Shown here: in pieces, positions 54,285 to 62,164 of the stretch
How positions within the stretch are numbered: the stretch's first letter is position 1
Layout of the letters: each line of letters opens with the position of its first letter
Origin: Paenibacillus methanolicus
GTDB taxonomy: Bacteria; Bacillota; Bacilli; Paenibacillales; Paenibacillaceae
Length of the DNA stretch: 64,000 nt
Reading direction: 5' to 3'
NCBI RefSeq assembly: GCF_008124765.1
Contig: NZ_VNHS01000002.1
Coordinates: forward strand, 806,001 to 870,000
Position numbers and translations under genes: made by a program
The notes under the pieces: generated by a model
The model's input: the letters and a program-made list of their open reading frames with translations, nothing else
What the model was told of the DNA's origin: nothing
The model's database searches: none

Positions 54285-54680
54285 CGACATCTCCTCCTAA
54301 TCGAGCCTTTTCGGCTTTATTTATTAAGGTCTGCTCACAATCTTCGCGTCTCCATGCGAATATGGGATCGTATGCGCCCGCGCTCGCGGATAAACGTCTC
54401 CGGATCGCGTCTATGCCGGCGTCCCGCCATGTAACCGCATACATACTTTACTACAGGCGTGCCTGGATTGGATAGCTCGTCTCGAACTCCCGGGAGAAGA
54501 TGCGCGCCGGACGCGTCTCGTCGATTCGATCGATGCTGGGCGAATGACCAGACCTTAACGCGGCGAACGCAAGCATTCTTGCGAAACGGAGGCGCGGCCT
54601 GGCGCGTGTCGCGAAATGCCAAAAGGCCGCTCCGCGGCGGCCCTTTCTCCTCTTCGATTCTTACCTTTCCTTGCTCCCGC
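54285..54680. other. Intergenic region upstream of the response regulator
   Basis: About 395 bases without a credible gene. TGTAACCGCATACA at 54430-54443 matches the cre consensus at 13 of 14 positions. The right end holds the terminator of the NarL-type regulator (54621-54646). Short open frames here have no ribosome sites. Confidence 0.45.
54621..54646 (-). terminator. Terminator after the NarL-type regulator
   Basis: On the minus strand AAAGGGCCGC, loop, GCGGCCTTTT form a GC-rich stem with a short U tract, 35 bases past the stop at 54681. Confidence 0.6.
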
Positions 54681-55361
54681 TCACCCCAGCCGTCCCGGCT
54701 TCGGCATCGTCCTCGATTGCTCGACCAGCTTGCGCGCTTCGTGGCGGTCGAGCACCTGCAGCTTGTTCAGGATGTTCGAGACGTTGTTCGCGACCGTCTT
54801 GGCGCTAATGTGCAGCCGGGCCGCAATCTGCGCGTTCGTCTCCCCGCCGGCGATGCACTGCAGAATGTCCGCTTCGCGGCGCGTCAGCTCCGCGAACAGC
54901 GGGTTGGCGGACAAGCCGCCGATCCCGGCGGGCTCCGGCGCGGGAGGCGCCGCGAAATAATGCATCATCCGCTCGGCGATCTCCGTGCTGAACACGGCGC
55001 AGCCGCTGCCGACCATCCGGATCGCCTGCAGCAATTCCTCCTCGTCCGCGTCCTTGAGCACGTAACCCTTCGCCCCGACGCGCATCGCGGTGAAGACCGA
55101 TTGGTCGTCCCGGTACATGGTCAGGATCAGAATATTGATCGACGGGTATTTCTCCTTAATCGCTTGCGTCGCTTCGATACCGTTCATCCCCGGCATCCGG
55201 ATATCCATCAGGATCAGATCCGGCAGCAGCTTCTCCGCCTGCGCGATCGCCTCTTCGCCGGTGGCCGCTTCTCCGACGACCTCCATGCCGTCGATCGTCG
55301 CCAGCAGGCTGCGCACCCCGTTCCGAAACATCGGGTGATCCTCGGCTATCACGATTCTCAT
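54681..55361 (-). CDS. NarL/LuxR-family response regulator
   Basis: A 226-residue regulator. The receiver (1-120) has Glu7-Asp8 and the acceptor Asp53 in LMDIRMPGMNG, with Lys102 in YVLKDA. The LuxR-type HTH is at about 155-215 (LTRREADILQCIAGGETNAQIAARL, continuing SAKTVANNVSNIL, here divided). A Pro/Ala linker joins them. Its ATG overlaps the stop of the kinase gene by four bases (ATGA), showing translational coupling. The regulon is not identifiable from the window; the divergent membrane protein at 57686 is a candidate. Confidence 0.94.
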   Translation of the reverse strand: MRIVIAEDHPMFRNGVRSLLATIDGMEVVGEAATGEEAIAQAEKLLPDLILMDIRMPGMNGIEATQAIKEKYPSINILILTMYRDDQSVFTAMRVGAKGYVLKDADEEELLQAIRMVGSGCAVFSTEIAERMMHYFAAPPAPEPAGIGGLSANPLFAELTRREADILQCIAGGETNAQIAARLHISAKTVANNVSNILNKLQVLDRHEARKLVEQSRTMPKPGRLG

Positions 55362-57502
55362 GCCAGCTTCTCTCCTTTATCCTTGCTCGCTTCCGTATGA
55401 TTCAGCGGCAGCTGCGCCCAGACGCGCATGCCGCCCGTCTCCAGCCGTTCGAAACCGCATTCGCCGCCGATCTCGGCCGCGCGCTCCCGCATCGACATCA
55501 GCCCGATGCCGCTCGACATGCCCGACCAAATCGGATGCTGCGGATTGCTCGCGCCGTCGTCGCGAATCTCGACGTACAGCCGCTCCCGCTCCATGACGGC
55601 CAGCTGCACCCGGCATACCGTTGCGTTCGCGTGCTTGACCGTATTCACCATCGATTCGGTCACGATGCGGTAGACGGCGACCTCCACCGCCGCCCGCAGC
55701 GCCGGCAGCGCGCCCTCCACGTCCAGCTCGAAGCGCAGCGGCTTCGCGTTCTCCTCCCCGGCCAGCAGCAGAGCAGGCTTGCTCAGCTCGTCCATGCGAG
55801 TGCGGATTGCTCCGACGAGCCCCAGCTCGTCGAGCGCCGGCGGGCGCAAATCGTGCACGAGCGTGCGGATATCGCCGACCGTGGAGCGGATCGTCGAACG
55901 CAGCTCATCCAGCATGGCGATCGCCGCGGCGGGATCCCGCTCGACGAATTTGCGGGCGGTGGCCGCGTTCAGCGCAAGCGCCGCAAGTCTCGGAGCGAGA
56001 TCGTCGTGCAAATTGTTGCGAATTTGCCTCCGCTCCTCTTCCCGTGCGAGCACCAGCTTCTCGCGCGACTCCTGCAGATCCTCGGCCAGCTTGCGCATCG
56101 CCTGAAGCATGTCCGCGTTGTTGACGAGCGGACCGGCATGGCGCAGCAGCACCTCCAGGAACAGATTGTCTTCGGCGGAGAACGCCTCGCCCGGGGACCG
56201 GCTGGCCGCATATACCGTGCCTAGCGCGCGTCCGCGATGAACGACGGGGAATGCCTGCAGCTCATGCTGCCCGCGTCCTTCGCCCGCTTCCGCGATGACC
56301 GTCTCCTGCCCCTCGACGCCGATCGCGACGCCGACGTACGGCAGACGCAGCGCTTCCTTGACCTTGCCCGCGATCACCTCGAGCATCGCTTCCGGCGCCA
56401 GCGGCTCCGCCATCTGAACGCCTAGCTCGAGCAGGACGGCATAGGGATCGTCGTGACGGCCTTTGAGCATCCGGTTCACCTGCCGCTGCAGCCACTCCTT
56501 GATCGGCGCGAACGCGACCGCCACGAGCGCGGTGACGATGAACGAGACGACGAGCGGGTTCCAGTTGTTCAGCACTTTACCCAGATACAGGACCGAGGCC
56601 GCGTACAACAGCACGATGGCGAGCGTAAGCGCCCCGTACACGATCGTCCGGTTGACGAGCGGGTTGATGTCCCACAGCCGCCGTCTGAGCAGGGCGAGCG
56701 TCAGCGTAATCGGCAGCGCGGCGAGCGTCATGTGCAGCGCGGCGTTCAGCCAGATGAACATGGTCGCCGAGCCGTCGTTCACGACCGGACTGAACATAAG
56801 GGTGATGATGGCAAAGCCGATGAACGTGACCGAGACGCCGTAGACAACCCACTTCGTCTGTTGGCGCTGTTCGGGCGTGGAGACGTTGCGGAACCGGTGC
56901 ACCTGGGAATAGATGAGCAGCGCCACCGTGGACAAGAACCAGACGAACTGGAAAACGATCGGCAGCCCGTAGTGCTCCCACATGCTGCCGCCGCTAAAGA
57001 AATTGATCAGGTTCTGAAGCATGATCAGCACGAAGGCGTAACGGCTCCACCGCGGCACGAACGTGCCGTTCGGGAATAGCAGGCAGAACAGCGAGACCGC
57101 CGACCACGCGATCGTCGAGACGCCCATGAACCACTGCTTCAGGAGCGGCGTTCCTTCCGATCCGACCATGACGAGCGAAGGGAACGTCGTGCCGAAGGCG
57201 ACGAGCGCGAGCGCGCCCAGCAGTCCCATCGGCTCCCGGCCGCCCTTCCATAAAATAATGGCCGCCGACGCGTAGAAGAGCATCGTGAACGAAACGTCGA
57301 TCAGCACGAGCCACAGCGCCGTCTGCTGGACCGGCATCCCGCCGGGCTCCATCCCGAGCGCGGGCACCGACAAGCCGCACCCCGATGTAATGCAGCGGTC
57401 GATTAAAGCGTGGTAGTAATTCGGTATGCAATTGATGTAGAGCGCTGCCGTCGCGAGGAAGAAGACGGTGACGAGCAGCATATAGATTCGCGTCGTTTTC
57501 AT
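55358..57502 (-). CDS. NarL-type sensor histidine kinase with polytopic membrane domain and GAF
   Basis: A 714-residue kinase. The frame extends to 57673, but the protein clearly begins at the ATG at 57502 (MKTTRIYMLLVTVFFLATAALY). Residues 1-335 hold about eight to nine hydrophobic segments, as in ComP-like sensors. A GAF-type domain lies at about 355-460, then a HisKA_3 domain with His499 in RNNLHDDLAPRLAAL and an ATPase domain (VNTVKHANAT, EIRDDGAS, GIGLMSMRERAAEIGG). A TATAAT box sits only about 10 bases before the ATG, so transcription may start at the start codon. The signal is unknown. Confidence 0.9.
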   Translation of the reverse strand: MKTTRIYMLLVTVFFLATAALYINCIPNYYHALIDRCITSGCGLSVPALGMEPGGMPVQQTALWLVLIDVSFTMLFYASAAIILWKGGREPMGLLGALALVAFGTTFPSLVMVGSEGTPLLKQWFMGVSTIAWSAVSLFCLLFPNGTFVPRWSRYAFVLIMLQNLINFFSGGSMWEHYGLPIVFQFVWFLSTVALLIYSQVHRFRNVSTPEQRQQTKWVVYGVSVTFIGFAIITLMFSPVVNDGSATMFIWLNAALHMTLAALPITLTLALLRRRLWDINPLVNRTIVYGALTLAIVLLYAASVLYLGKVLNNWNPLVVSFIVTALVAVAFAPIKEWLQRQVNRMLKGRHDDPYAVLLELGVQMAEPLAPEAMLEVIAGKVKEALRLPYVGVAIGVEGQETVIAEAGEGRGQHELQAFPVVHRGRALGTVYAASRSPGEAFSAEDNLFLEVLLRHAGPLVNNADMLQAMRKLAEDLQESREKLVLAREEERRQIRNNLHDDLAPRLAALALNAATARKFVERDPAAAIAMLDELRSTIRSTVGDIRTLVHDLRPPALDELGLVGAIRTRMDELSKPALLLAGEENAKPLRFELDVEGALPALRAAVEVAVYRIVTESMVNTVKHANATVCRVQLAVMERERLYVEIRDDGASNPQHPIWSGMSSGIGLMSMRERAAEIGGECGFERLETGGMRVWAQLPLNHTEASKDKGEKLA

Positions 57503-57685
57503 GCCTTCATTATAGCGTGCGTCGCGTAGGGTGAATATGCCAAAATCGCGTTTTCCCGGGTCATGCCCGATTTTCCCGGATTCCGGGCGCCGAATCTTCC
57601 TGGAAAACCGAGGATGACCTACCCTGCCATCCGTGATTGCGCCGGAGGTATGATGAGAACAGATCGAAACCAACCTTAGGAGGCA

Positions 57686-58264
57686 ATGAACAAAATGAAT
57701 GTTAATCGCGTAATTCAGTGGCTCGGCATGATTTGTTTGATCGCGGGGATCGCGAGAATGGGGATGACCCCGACGTCGCTGATTTGGGGCACGGACAGCG
57801 TACAGGAGCTGACGTTCGGCTTCATCGCCTGCATCCTCATGTCCGTCGGCTCCATCGCCCTATATATGGTGCAGTCCCGCGAGACCGGCATCCTCGGCTT
57901 TATCAGCACGCTCGCCATTATTATCGGCAACGTCACGACGACGGCGCTCGTATTCACCTCGTTCCTGCCCGGCTTCCAAGAAATCGCCGAAGGCAGCGCC
58001 GTAGCGGGCATTACTCAAATGATCGGCATGATCGGCATGGCCGGCGGCACGCTGCTGTACGCCATCGTCACCTTCCGCGCCAAGGTTTTCCCTCGCTGGG
58101 TCGCGGTCCTTCACGTCGTCATGCTGCTGAGCATCTTCCTTCCGATCGAGGATAACAAGTACTTCGCGTTCTTCTGGGGCTTGTCTTACGTCGGCGCCGG
58201 CCTGTGCATCTGGATCGGCAAGCTGACGCCGCGTTCGGTCGAAGGCAGCAAGTTCCCGGCGTAA
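57686..58264 (+). CDS. Hypothetical six-helix membrane protein
   Basis: I do not recognise a named family. The 192-residue product is almost entirely membrane-embedded with six hydrophobic segments (WLGMICLIAGIARMGM, FIACILMSVGSIALYMV, STLAIIIGNVTTTALVF, GMIGMAGGTLLYAIV, VAVLHVVMLLSIFLP, FAFFWGLSYVGAGLCIWI). AGGAGG lies two bases before the ATG at 57686 and eleven before the ATG at 57695, so the start may be three codons later. It is divergent from the NarL-type kinase across 183 bases and may be its target. It ends in a shared terminator. Confidence 0.8.
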   Translation: MNKMNVNRVIQWLGMICLIAGIARMGMTPTSLIWGTDSVQELTFGFIACILMSVGSIALYMVQSRETGILGFISTLAIIIGNVTTTALVFTSFLPGFQEIAEGSAVAGITQMIGMIGMAGGTLLYAIVTFRAKVFPRWVAVLHVVMLLSIFLPIEDNKYFAFFWGLSYVGAGLCIWIGKLTPRSVEGSKFPA

Positions 58265-58513
58265 CCTACGGCTTGCTCAGACTCACGAAATCACCACGCT
58301 TCCTCTAGCTTCGAAAAACCACGCAACGATTAACGGCCACCCCGACAAAGAAACAAAGCAATCGCGAAGATTGGTCCCCATCCCCCCTCCCCGCTCGCGC
58401 CTGCCGGCAGCCCCTTGACCTGCCATCCCCGCAGCGCGTAGGCAACCGCTCCCCTTAGCGCATCACGCGCTCTCTCAACCGGTCCATCCCCGCCATATCC
58501 ACCCGAAGTCCAA
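58265..58513. other. Intergenic region, nothing recognised
   Basis: About 250 bases between the membrane-protein gene and the bidirectional terminator. No ribosome site, gene or repeat was seen. A 65-codon minus-strand frame here looks spurious. Confidence 0.4.
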
Positions 58514-58564
58514 AAAGCCGCTCGCACCGGTTAGGCAGCCTGTCTGCCCGGTGCGAGCGGCTTT
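58514..58564. terminator. Bidirectional terminator
   Basis: AAAGCCGCTCGCACCGG and CCGGTGCGAGCGGCTTT form a perfect 17-pair stem, with GGCAG/CTGCC inside. It separates the converging genes ending at 58264 and 58603. Confidence 0.88.
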
Positions 58565-58602
58565 CTCGTTTATGAGCGGGGGCGATATTCGGCCCTGTGC
58601 CG

Positions 58603-59376
58603 CTATTGCGCATCATACAGCACGGACGTATTCCGCAGCCGCCACAGCTCCGCCGCCTTGGCCTCCACGTAAGCCGTCGCCGCGTCCGAGAAGGCGTTGC
58701 CGAAGCTGAACCGCTTCACGCCGAGCGCCTGCAGCCGCGCCGCGTCCGTCAAGCCAGGGAGAGACATCACGTTCAGCGGCAAGCTAACGTTCGCGACAAC
58801 TTCCGCGATGTCCGCCTCATCCCGCAGACCGGGCACGAAGAGCCCGCTGGCGCCGCTCTCGGCATACGCCTGGCCTCTTGCGATCGTCTCCGCGAGCGGC
58901 TGCTCCAGGAGGAGATACGTATCGGCGCGCGCATTAATGAAGAAGCCGTCATGCCCGTTAGCATCAAGCGCGGAGCGGATCGCATGCAGCAGAACCGCTT
59001 GTTCGCCCATCGGCTTCAGCGCCCGCGGTTCTTTCGACGAATCCTCGATATTGATTCCCGCCGCCCCGGCTTCCGCAAGACGCAGCACGTTGCTCGCGAC
59101 CGTCTCCGCATCCGCGCCGTATCCCGCTTCGATGTCGGCGGAGACCGGTATGCTCACCTGGCTTGCGATCGCCCGAATCAATTCCAAATGCACCTCGAAC
59201 CCGATCCGCTCGCCGTCGGCGAATCCCCGTGCGCTTGCCACGCCCCAGCTGGTCGTGCCGATGGCACGGAAGCCCGACTTCGCCAGGGCAAGCGCCGACA
59301 TCACGTCCCACGCATTGCCCAGAAACAATAGTTCATCCCCGCGGTGCAATTCCTCGAATACTCGAATCCGGTTCAT
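58603..59376 (-). CDS. Isocitrate lyase/PEP mutase family protein
   Basis: A 257-residue TIM-barrel enzyme. AAAAGGTGAGG precedes the ATG at 59376, making it a better start than the one at 59403. The family motif VSADIEAGYG (metal-binding Asp and Glu) and the GTTSWGVA and RADTYLL strands are visible. The KKCGH loop of true isocitrate lyase is absent, so the enzyme belongs to the PEP mutase/PrpB-like group that makes or breaks C-C or C-P bonds next to a carboxylate. The exact reaction is not deducible. It is divergent from an SgrR-like regulator that may control it. Confidence 0.85.
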   Translation of the reverse strand: MNRIRVFEELHRGDELLFLGNAWDVMSALALAKSGFRAIGTTSWGVASARGFADGERIGFEVHLELIRAIASQVSIPVSADIEAGYGADAETVASNVLRLAEAGAAGINIEDSSKEPRALKPMGEQAVLLHAIRSALDANGHDGFFINARADTYLLLEQPLAETIARGQAYAESGASGLFVPGLRDEADIAEVVANVSLPLNVMSLPGLTDAARLQALGVKRFSFGNAFSDAATAYVEAKAAELWRLRNTSVLYDAQ

Positions 59377-59512
59377 GATCCTCACCTTTTGCTTTGTTTT
59401 CATTTGCGCCGAAGCGCCGTCATGGACTCAGTATGGCGTATCCGCGAATGAGCAAAAAGTGTATCATTTGCATAGAACCGTTCACCTTTTAACGAAGAGA
59501 GGATTCACGCCC

Positions 59513-61366
59513 ATGCACATCGCGCAGCACTTCTTCGAGCTTCGTGCCTACTACCGCGCTCAGCCCGATCGACATCTGTTCCCCGTTACCGTCGAGAAGC
59601 TGTCCGAGGTCTGGTACTGCACGCCGCGATACGTCAAAAAAATCGTCCGCGACTTATCCGAGCAAGGGTGGATCGAATGGCGGGCCGGCAGAGGGCGCGG
59701 ACATACGTCGCAGCTGGCTTTCACCGCGGACGAGAACGAGCTCTTGTCGTCGGAGATCAAACGCAAAATGGAACAGGGACAGATCAAGGAAGCGATAGAC
59801 TGGATGAACCGTTTCGGCACGCCGACCGCGCGGGAGATGCTCATGGACTGGCTGTCCGGCGAGATGGGATTCGCCCGCAGACGCGTCGCGGGCGATGCCC
59901 GGGATACGCTGCGGCTCCCCGTCCATCGCGCGCTCGAAACGCTGGATCCCGCCCTCGCTTATTACGCGTTCGACTCGCACATCATTAGCCAGGTGTTCAA
60001 CACCTTGGTCGAATATGACCCGGACACCCGGGAATTGAAGCCTTGTCTTGCCCATACGTGGACGAGCAGCCCGGATGCCGCGACGTGGACCTTCTACTTG
60101 GGCAAACATATCTTGTTCCATCACGGCCGCGAGCTGTCCGCTTCCGACGTCGTGTTCTCGCTCAACCGGATTCGGCAGAGCGCGGACCGGTACGCGGCCG
60201 CATGGATGCTGCGCGATGCCGCGTCCATCGAAGCCGTCGATCCGCGCACCGTTCGCATCGCGCTTGCCTGCCCGAACGTCCTGCTGCCGCGCTTCCTGAG
60301 CACGGCGGCGATGAGCATCGTCCCGGAAGAGCTCGCGCGCGCCTCCGGCGACGCGTTCGCCCGCCAGCCGGTCGGCACCGGCTCGTTCCGCATCGCGCAG
60401 CTCGACGAGGGGCTATGCGCGCTGGAGTCATTCCCCCGTCACTTTCGCGGAAGTCCGCTGCTCGACCGCGTCGAAGTCTACATCTTGCCGGGCATCGAGG
60501 AAGGCCGGATCCGGCAGCCGGACTGGAACGATGTCCTGCCTTCGGACGGCCGTTCGCTGAGGCGGTCTTCGTCCGAGGACACGGTTCCGCCTCACGATTG
60601 GCACGATCTGGAGGCTAGATACATCTGCTGCAGCGTGCTCGCCTTCAACCTCCGCAAGGACGGGCCGCACCGGCCCCCGTCCTTCCGCCACGCGATGAAC
60701 CTTCTGCTCGACCGAGAGCGGATGATCGCCGATCTGGGCGATAGTCTCATCATGCCGGCGGGCGGGTTCCGGCCTGCCGCGATCGCTGACAAGATGGCGG
60801 CGGAAAGCCGGCCAACGATCGAAGCCGATGCGGTCCGTCGGCTCCTTCTCGAGAGCGGCTACGCGGGCGAGACGCTGCGGCTATCGTCCAACGTCTATCA
60901 TGAGACGGAGGCCAGCTGGATCATCGCACGCTGCCGCGCGTACGGCATTCAAGTCGAACTCGAGATTACGAACGAAGTCCCCGGACAGGCGGGCGCCGTC
61001 GAACCGGACGGATTCGATTGCCGGTTATTCGGCTACGTGCCGATCCACCCGGAAATTACGGAGATGGGCGCCTACTTGCAGCCGAATTACTTCTTGTCCG
61101 CCATCGAAGAACCGATGCTGCCATACGTAGAGGAGGTCGTGCGTACGGCATGCGCGGAGCCGGAGGAACGCGTCCGGGCGCGGCATCTCGCCAAGCTGGA
61201 GTCGCTCCTGCAAGATAGCGCCTCCGTTCTGTTCCTCGTGCACAAGAAGAACAACACGCAGTATCATCAAGCCGTGCGCGGCGTGCGCATTAATTCGTAC
61301 GGCTGGGTCGATTTCCGGCAAATATGGTTTCCGTCCCAGGAGGCCGCGGCCGGCTCCCCATCCTAA
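59513..61366 (+). CDS. SgrR-like regulator: HTH fused to a family 5 solute-binding domain
   Basis: A 617-residue cytoplasmic regulator. The frame is open far upstream across the neighbouring gene, but the homologous protein starts at the ATG at 59513 (MHIAQHFFELRAYYR). The N-terminal HTH (about 1-95) has LSEVWYCTPRYVKKIVRDLSEQGWIEWRAG, here seen as one winged-helix unit. Residues from about 140 are an SBP_bac_5 oligopeptide-binding-like domain (LEYDP-type NTLVEYDPDTRELKPCLAHTW and YYFL-like ends). In Escherichia coli SgrR senses sugar-phosphate stress; many Bacillota homologues sit by transporters. Here the divergent PEP-mutase-family gene is the nearest target. Confidence 0.88.
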   Translation: MHIAQHFFELRAYYRAQPDRHLFPVTVEKLSEVWYCTPRYVKKIVRDLSEQGWIEWRAGRGRGHTSQLAFTADENELLSSEIKRKMEQGQIKEAIDWMNRFGTPTAREMLMDWLSGEMGFARRRVAGDARDTLRLPVHRALETLDPALAYYAFDSHIISQVFNTLVEYDPDTRELKPCLAHTWTSSPDAATWTFYLGKHILFHHGRELSASDVVFSLNRIRQSADRYAAAWMLRDAASIEAVDPRTVRIALACPNVLLPRFLSTAAMSIVPEELARASGDAFARQPVGTGSFRIAQLDEGLCALESFPRHFRGSPLLDRVEVYILPGIEEGRIRQPDWNDVLPSDGRSLRRSSSEDTVPPHDWHDLEARYICCSVLAFNLRKDGPHRPPSFRHAMNLLLDRERMIADLGDSLIMPAGGFRPAAIADKMAAESRPTIEADAVRRLLLESGYAGETLRLSSNVYHETEASWIIARCRAYGIQVELEITNEVPGQAGAVEPDGFDCRLFGYVPIHPEITEMGAYLQPNYFLSAIEEPMLPYVEEVVRTACAEPEERVRARHLAKLESLLQDSASVLFLVHKKNNTQYHQAVRGVRINSYGWVDFRQIWFPSQEAAAGSPS

Positions 61367-61369
61367 CAG

Positions 61370-61415
61370 AAGGCTGTTCCCTGCCGCCCTTGCGAAGGGC
61401 GAAGGAAACAGCCTT
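61370..61415 (+). terminator. Probable terminator after the SgrR-like gene
   Basis: AAGGCTGTT and AACAGCCTT pair around an inner CGCCCTT-GCG-AAGGGCG hairpin, followed by ATTGATTTCC. The U tract is weak. Confidence 0.55.
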
Positions 61416-61458
61416 ATTGATTTCCTGTCAATCCGTCGGCGGTCTTCGGACCGTTCGT

Positions 61459-61833
61459 TTATCGGCGCGCGAGTATCCAAGCTTGCGGCAGCCCCAACCA
61501 AAAACCCGATACCGGCATGATGACCGCGCCGAGCAGGCACGTCGCGAATAACAACCAGCTGAACGCGAGCGGCGGGGCAGTCCCGAGCTTCTTCAGCATC
61601 CAATCCACCGCGTAACCGAGCAGCATGAGGACGAATCCGAACATCATGAACCAGAACGCGTTCTCTCGATTGATGAGCCGCTCATTCCCGACCACCGTAT
61701 TCCAGAAGCCCTCCGTTACGATGGGAATCAAATCCGAGGTGAATATCGCCAGCCCAACAACGGTGTGCAGAAGCCCCGTCAATACGAGGGATAACCCCAT
61801 TTGCCTCTTCAGCCCGTTTACGTGATTCGCCAT
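61459..61833 (-). CDS. Small four-helix membrane protein (DUF6463-like)
   Basis: A 124-residue membrane protein with four hydrophobic segments (LSLVLTGLLHTVVGLAIF, AFWFMMFGFVLMLLGYAV, LAFSWLLFATCLLGAVIM, then GFWLGLPQAWIL). The GLLHTVVG and FWF.MFG features recall DUF6463. Its role is unknown. It is the last gene of the MarR-ArsA series, starting 23 bases after the small gene at 61857, with GAAGGAGAAGGAGCG as ribosome site. Family assignment is from memory of the pattern and only moderately sure. Confidence 0.78.
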   Translation of the reverse strand: MANHVNGLKRQMGLSLVLTGLLHTVVGLAIFTSDLIPIVTEGFWNTVVGNERLINRENAFWFMMFGFVLMLLGYAVDWMLKKLGTAPPLAFSWLLFATCLLGAVIMPVSGFWLGLPQAWILARR

Positions 61834-61856
61834 GATATCTCGCTCCTTCTCCTTGG

Positions 61857-62156
61857 TTACTCTTCCGCGATCTCGATTTTGCGCGCGCCTTTCGCCCTCT
61901 TCGCCGCGACAGGCTGGCGAGAAGCGCCTTGCCCGGACGGCGCGCCTTCTCCCGCGGACACGCCCCGCCCTGCCTCCGCGTCATCATCCAGGACATCGAT
62001 CAAACTATCCAACACCGTGCGGGACGCGAGCAGCCACTCCTTGGCGGCCGACCGCGCATGCCGGAACGCGCCGCGCTCCTCCATTCGCTCGAATAACTCC
62101 GCCGCGAGAGATACGCCCCCGGCCAGCCGGACGAGCCGTGCTTTTCTTCTTCGCAT
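61857..62156 (-). CDS. Hypothetical 99-residue protein coupled to the ArsA-type ATPase
   Basis: A small protein not recognised as any family. The frame is open far upstream inside the ATPase gene, but the ATG at 62156 lies eight bases after the ATPase stop at 62165 and 12 bases after GGAG. The first half is a basic, probably helical segment (KARLVRLAGGVSLAAELFERMEE, here the core only), the middle has an acidic LIDVLDDDAE, and the end is Gly/Ala/Lys-rich and likely disordered. Tight spacing suggests it works with the ATPase, perhaps as a substrate or adaptor; that is inference. Confidence 0.6.
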   Translation of the reverse strand: MRRRKARLVRLAGGVSLAAELFERMEERGAFRHARSAAKEWLLASRTVLDSLIDVLDDDAEAGRGVSAGEGAPSGQGASRQPVAAKRAKGARKIEIAEE

Positions 62157-62164
62157 GTCAGAAT

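Noticed and set aside
58330..58527. 65-codon minus-strand frame
   Set aside because: No ribosome site, and it overlaps the bidirectional terminator at 58514-58564.
58697..59512. N-terminal extension of the SgrR-like protein
   Set aside because: It is antisense to the PEP-mutase-family gene, and the conserved HTH begins right at the ATG at 59513.
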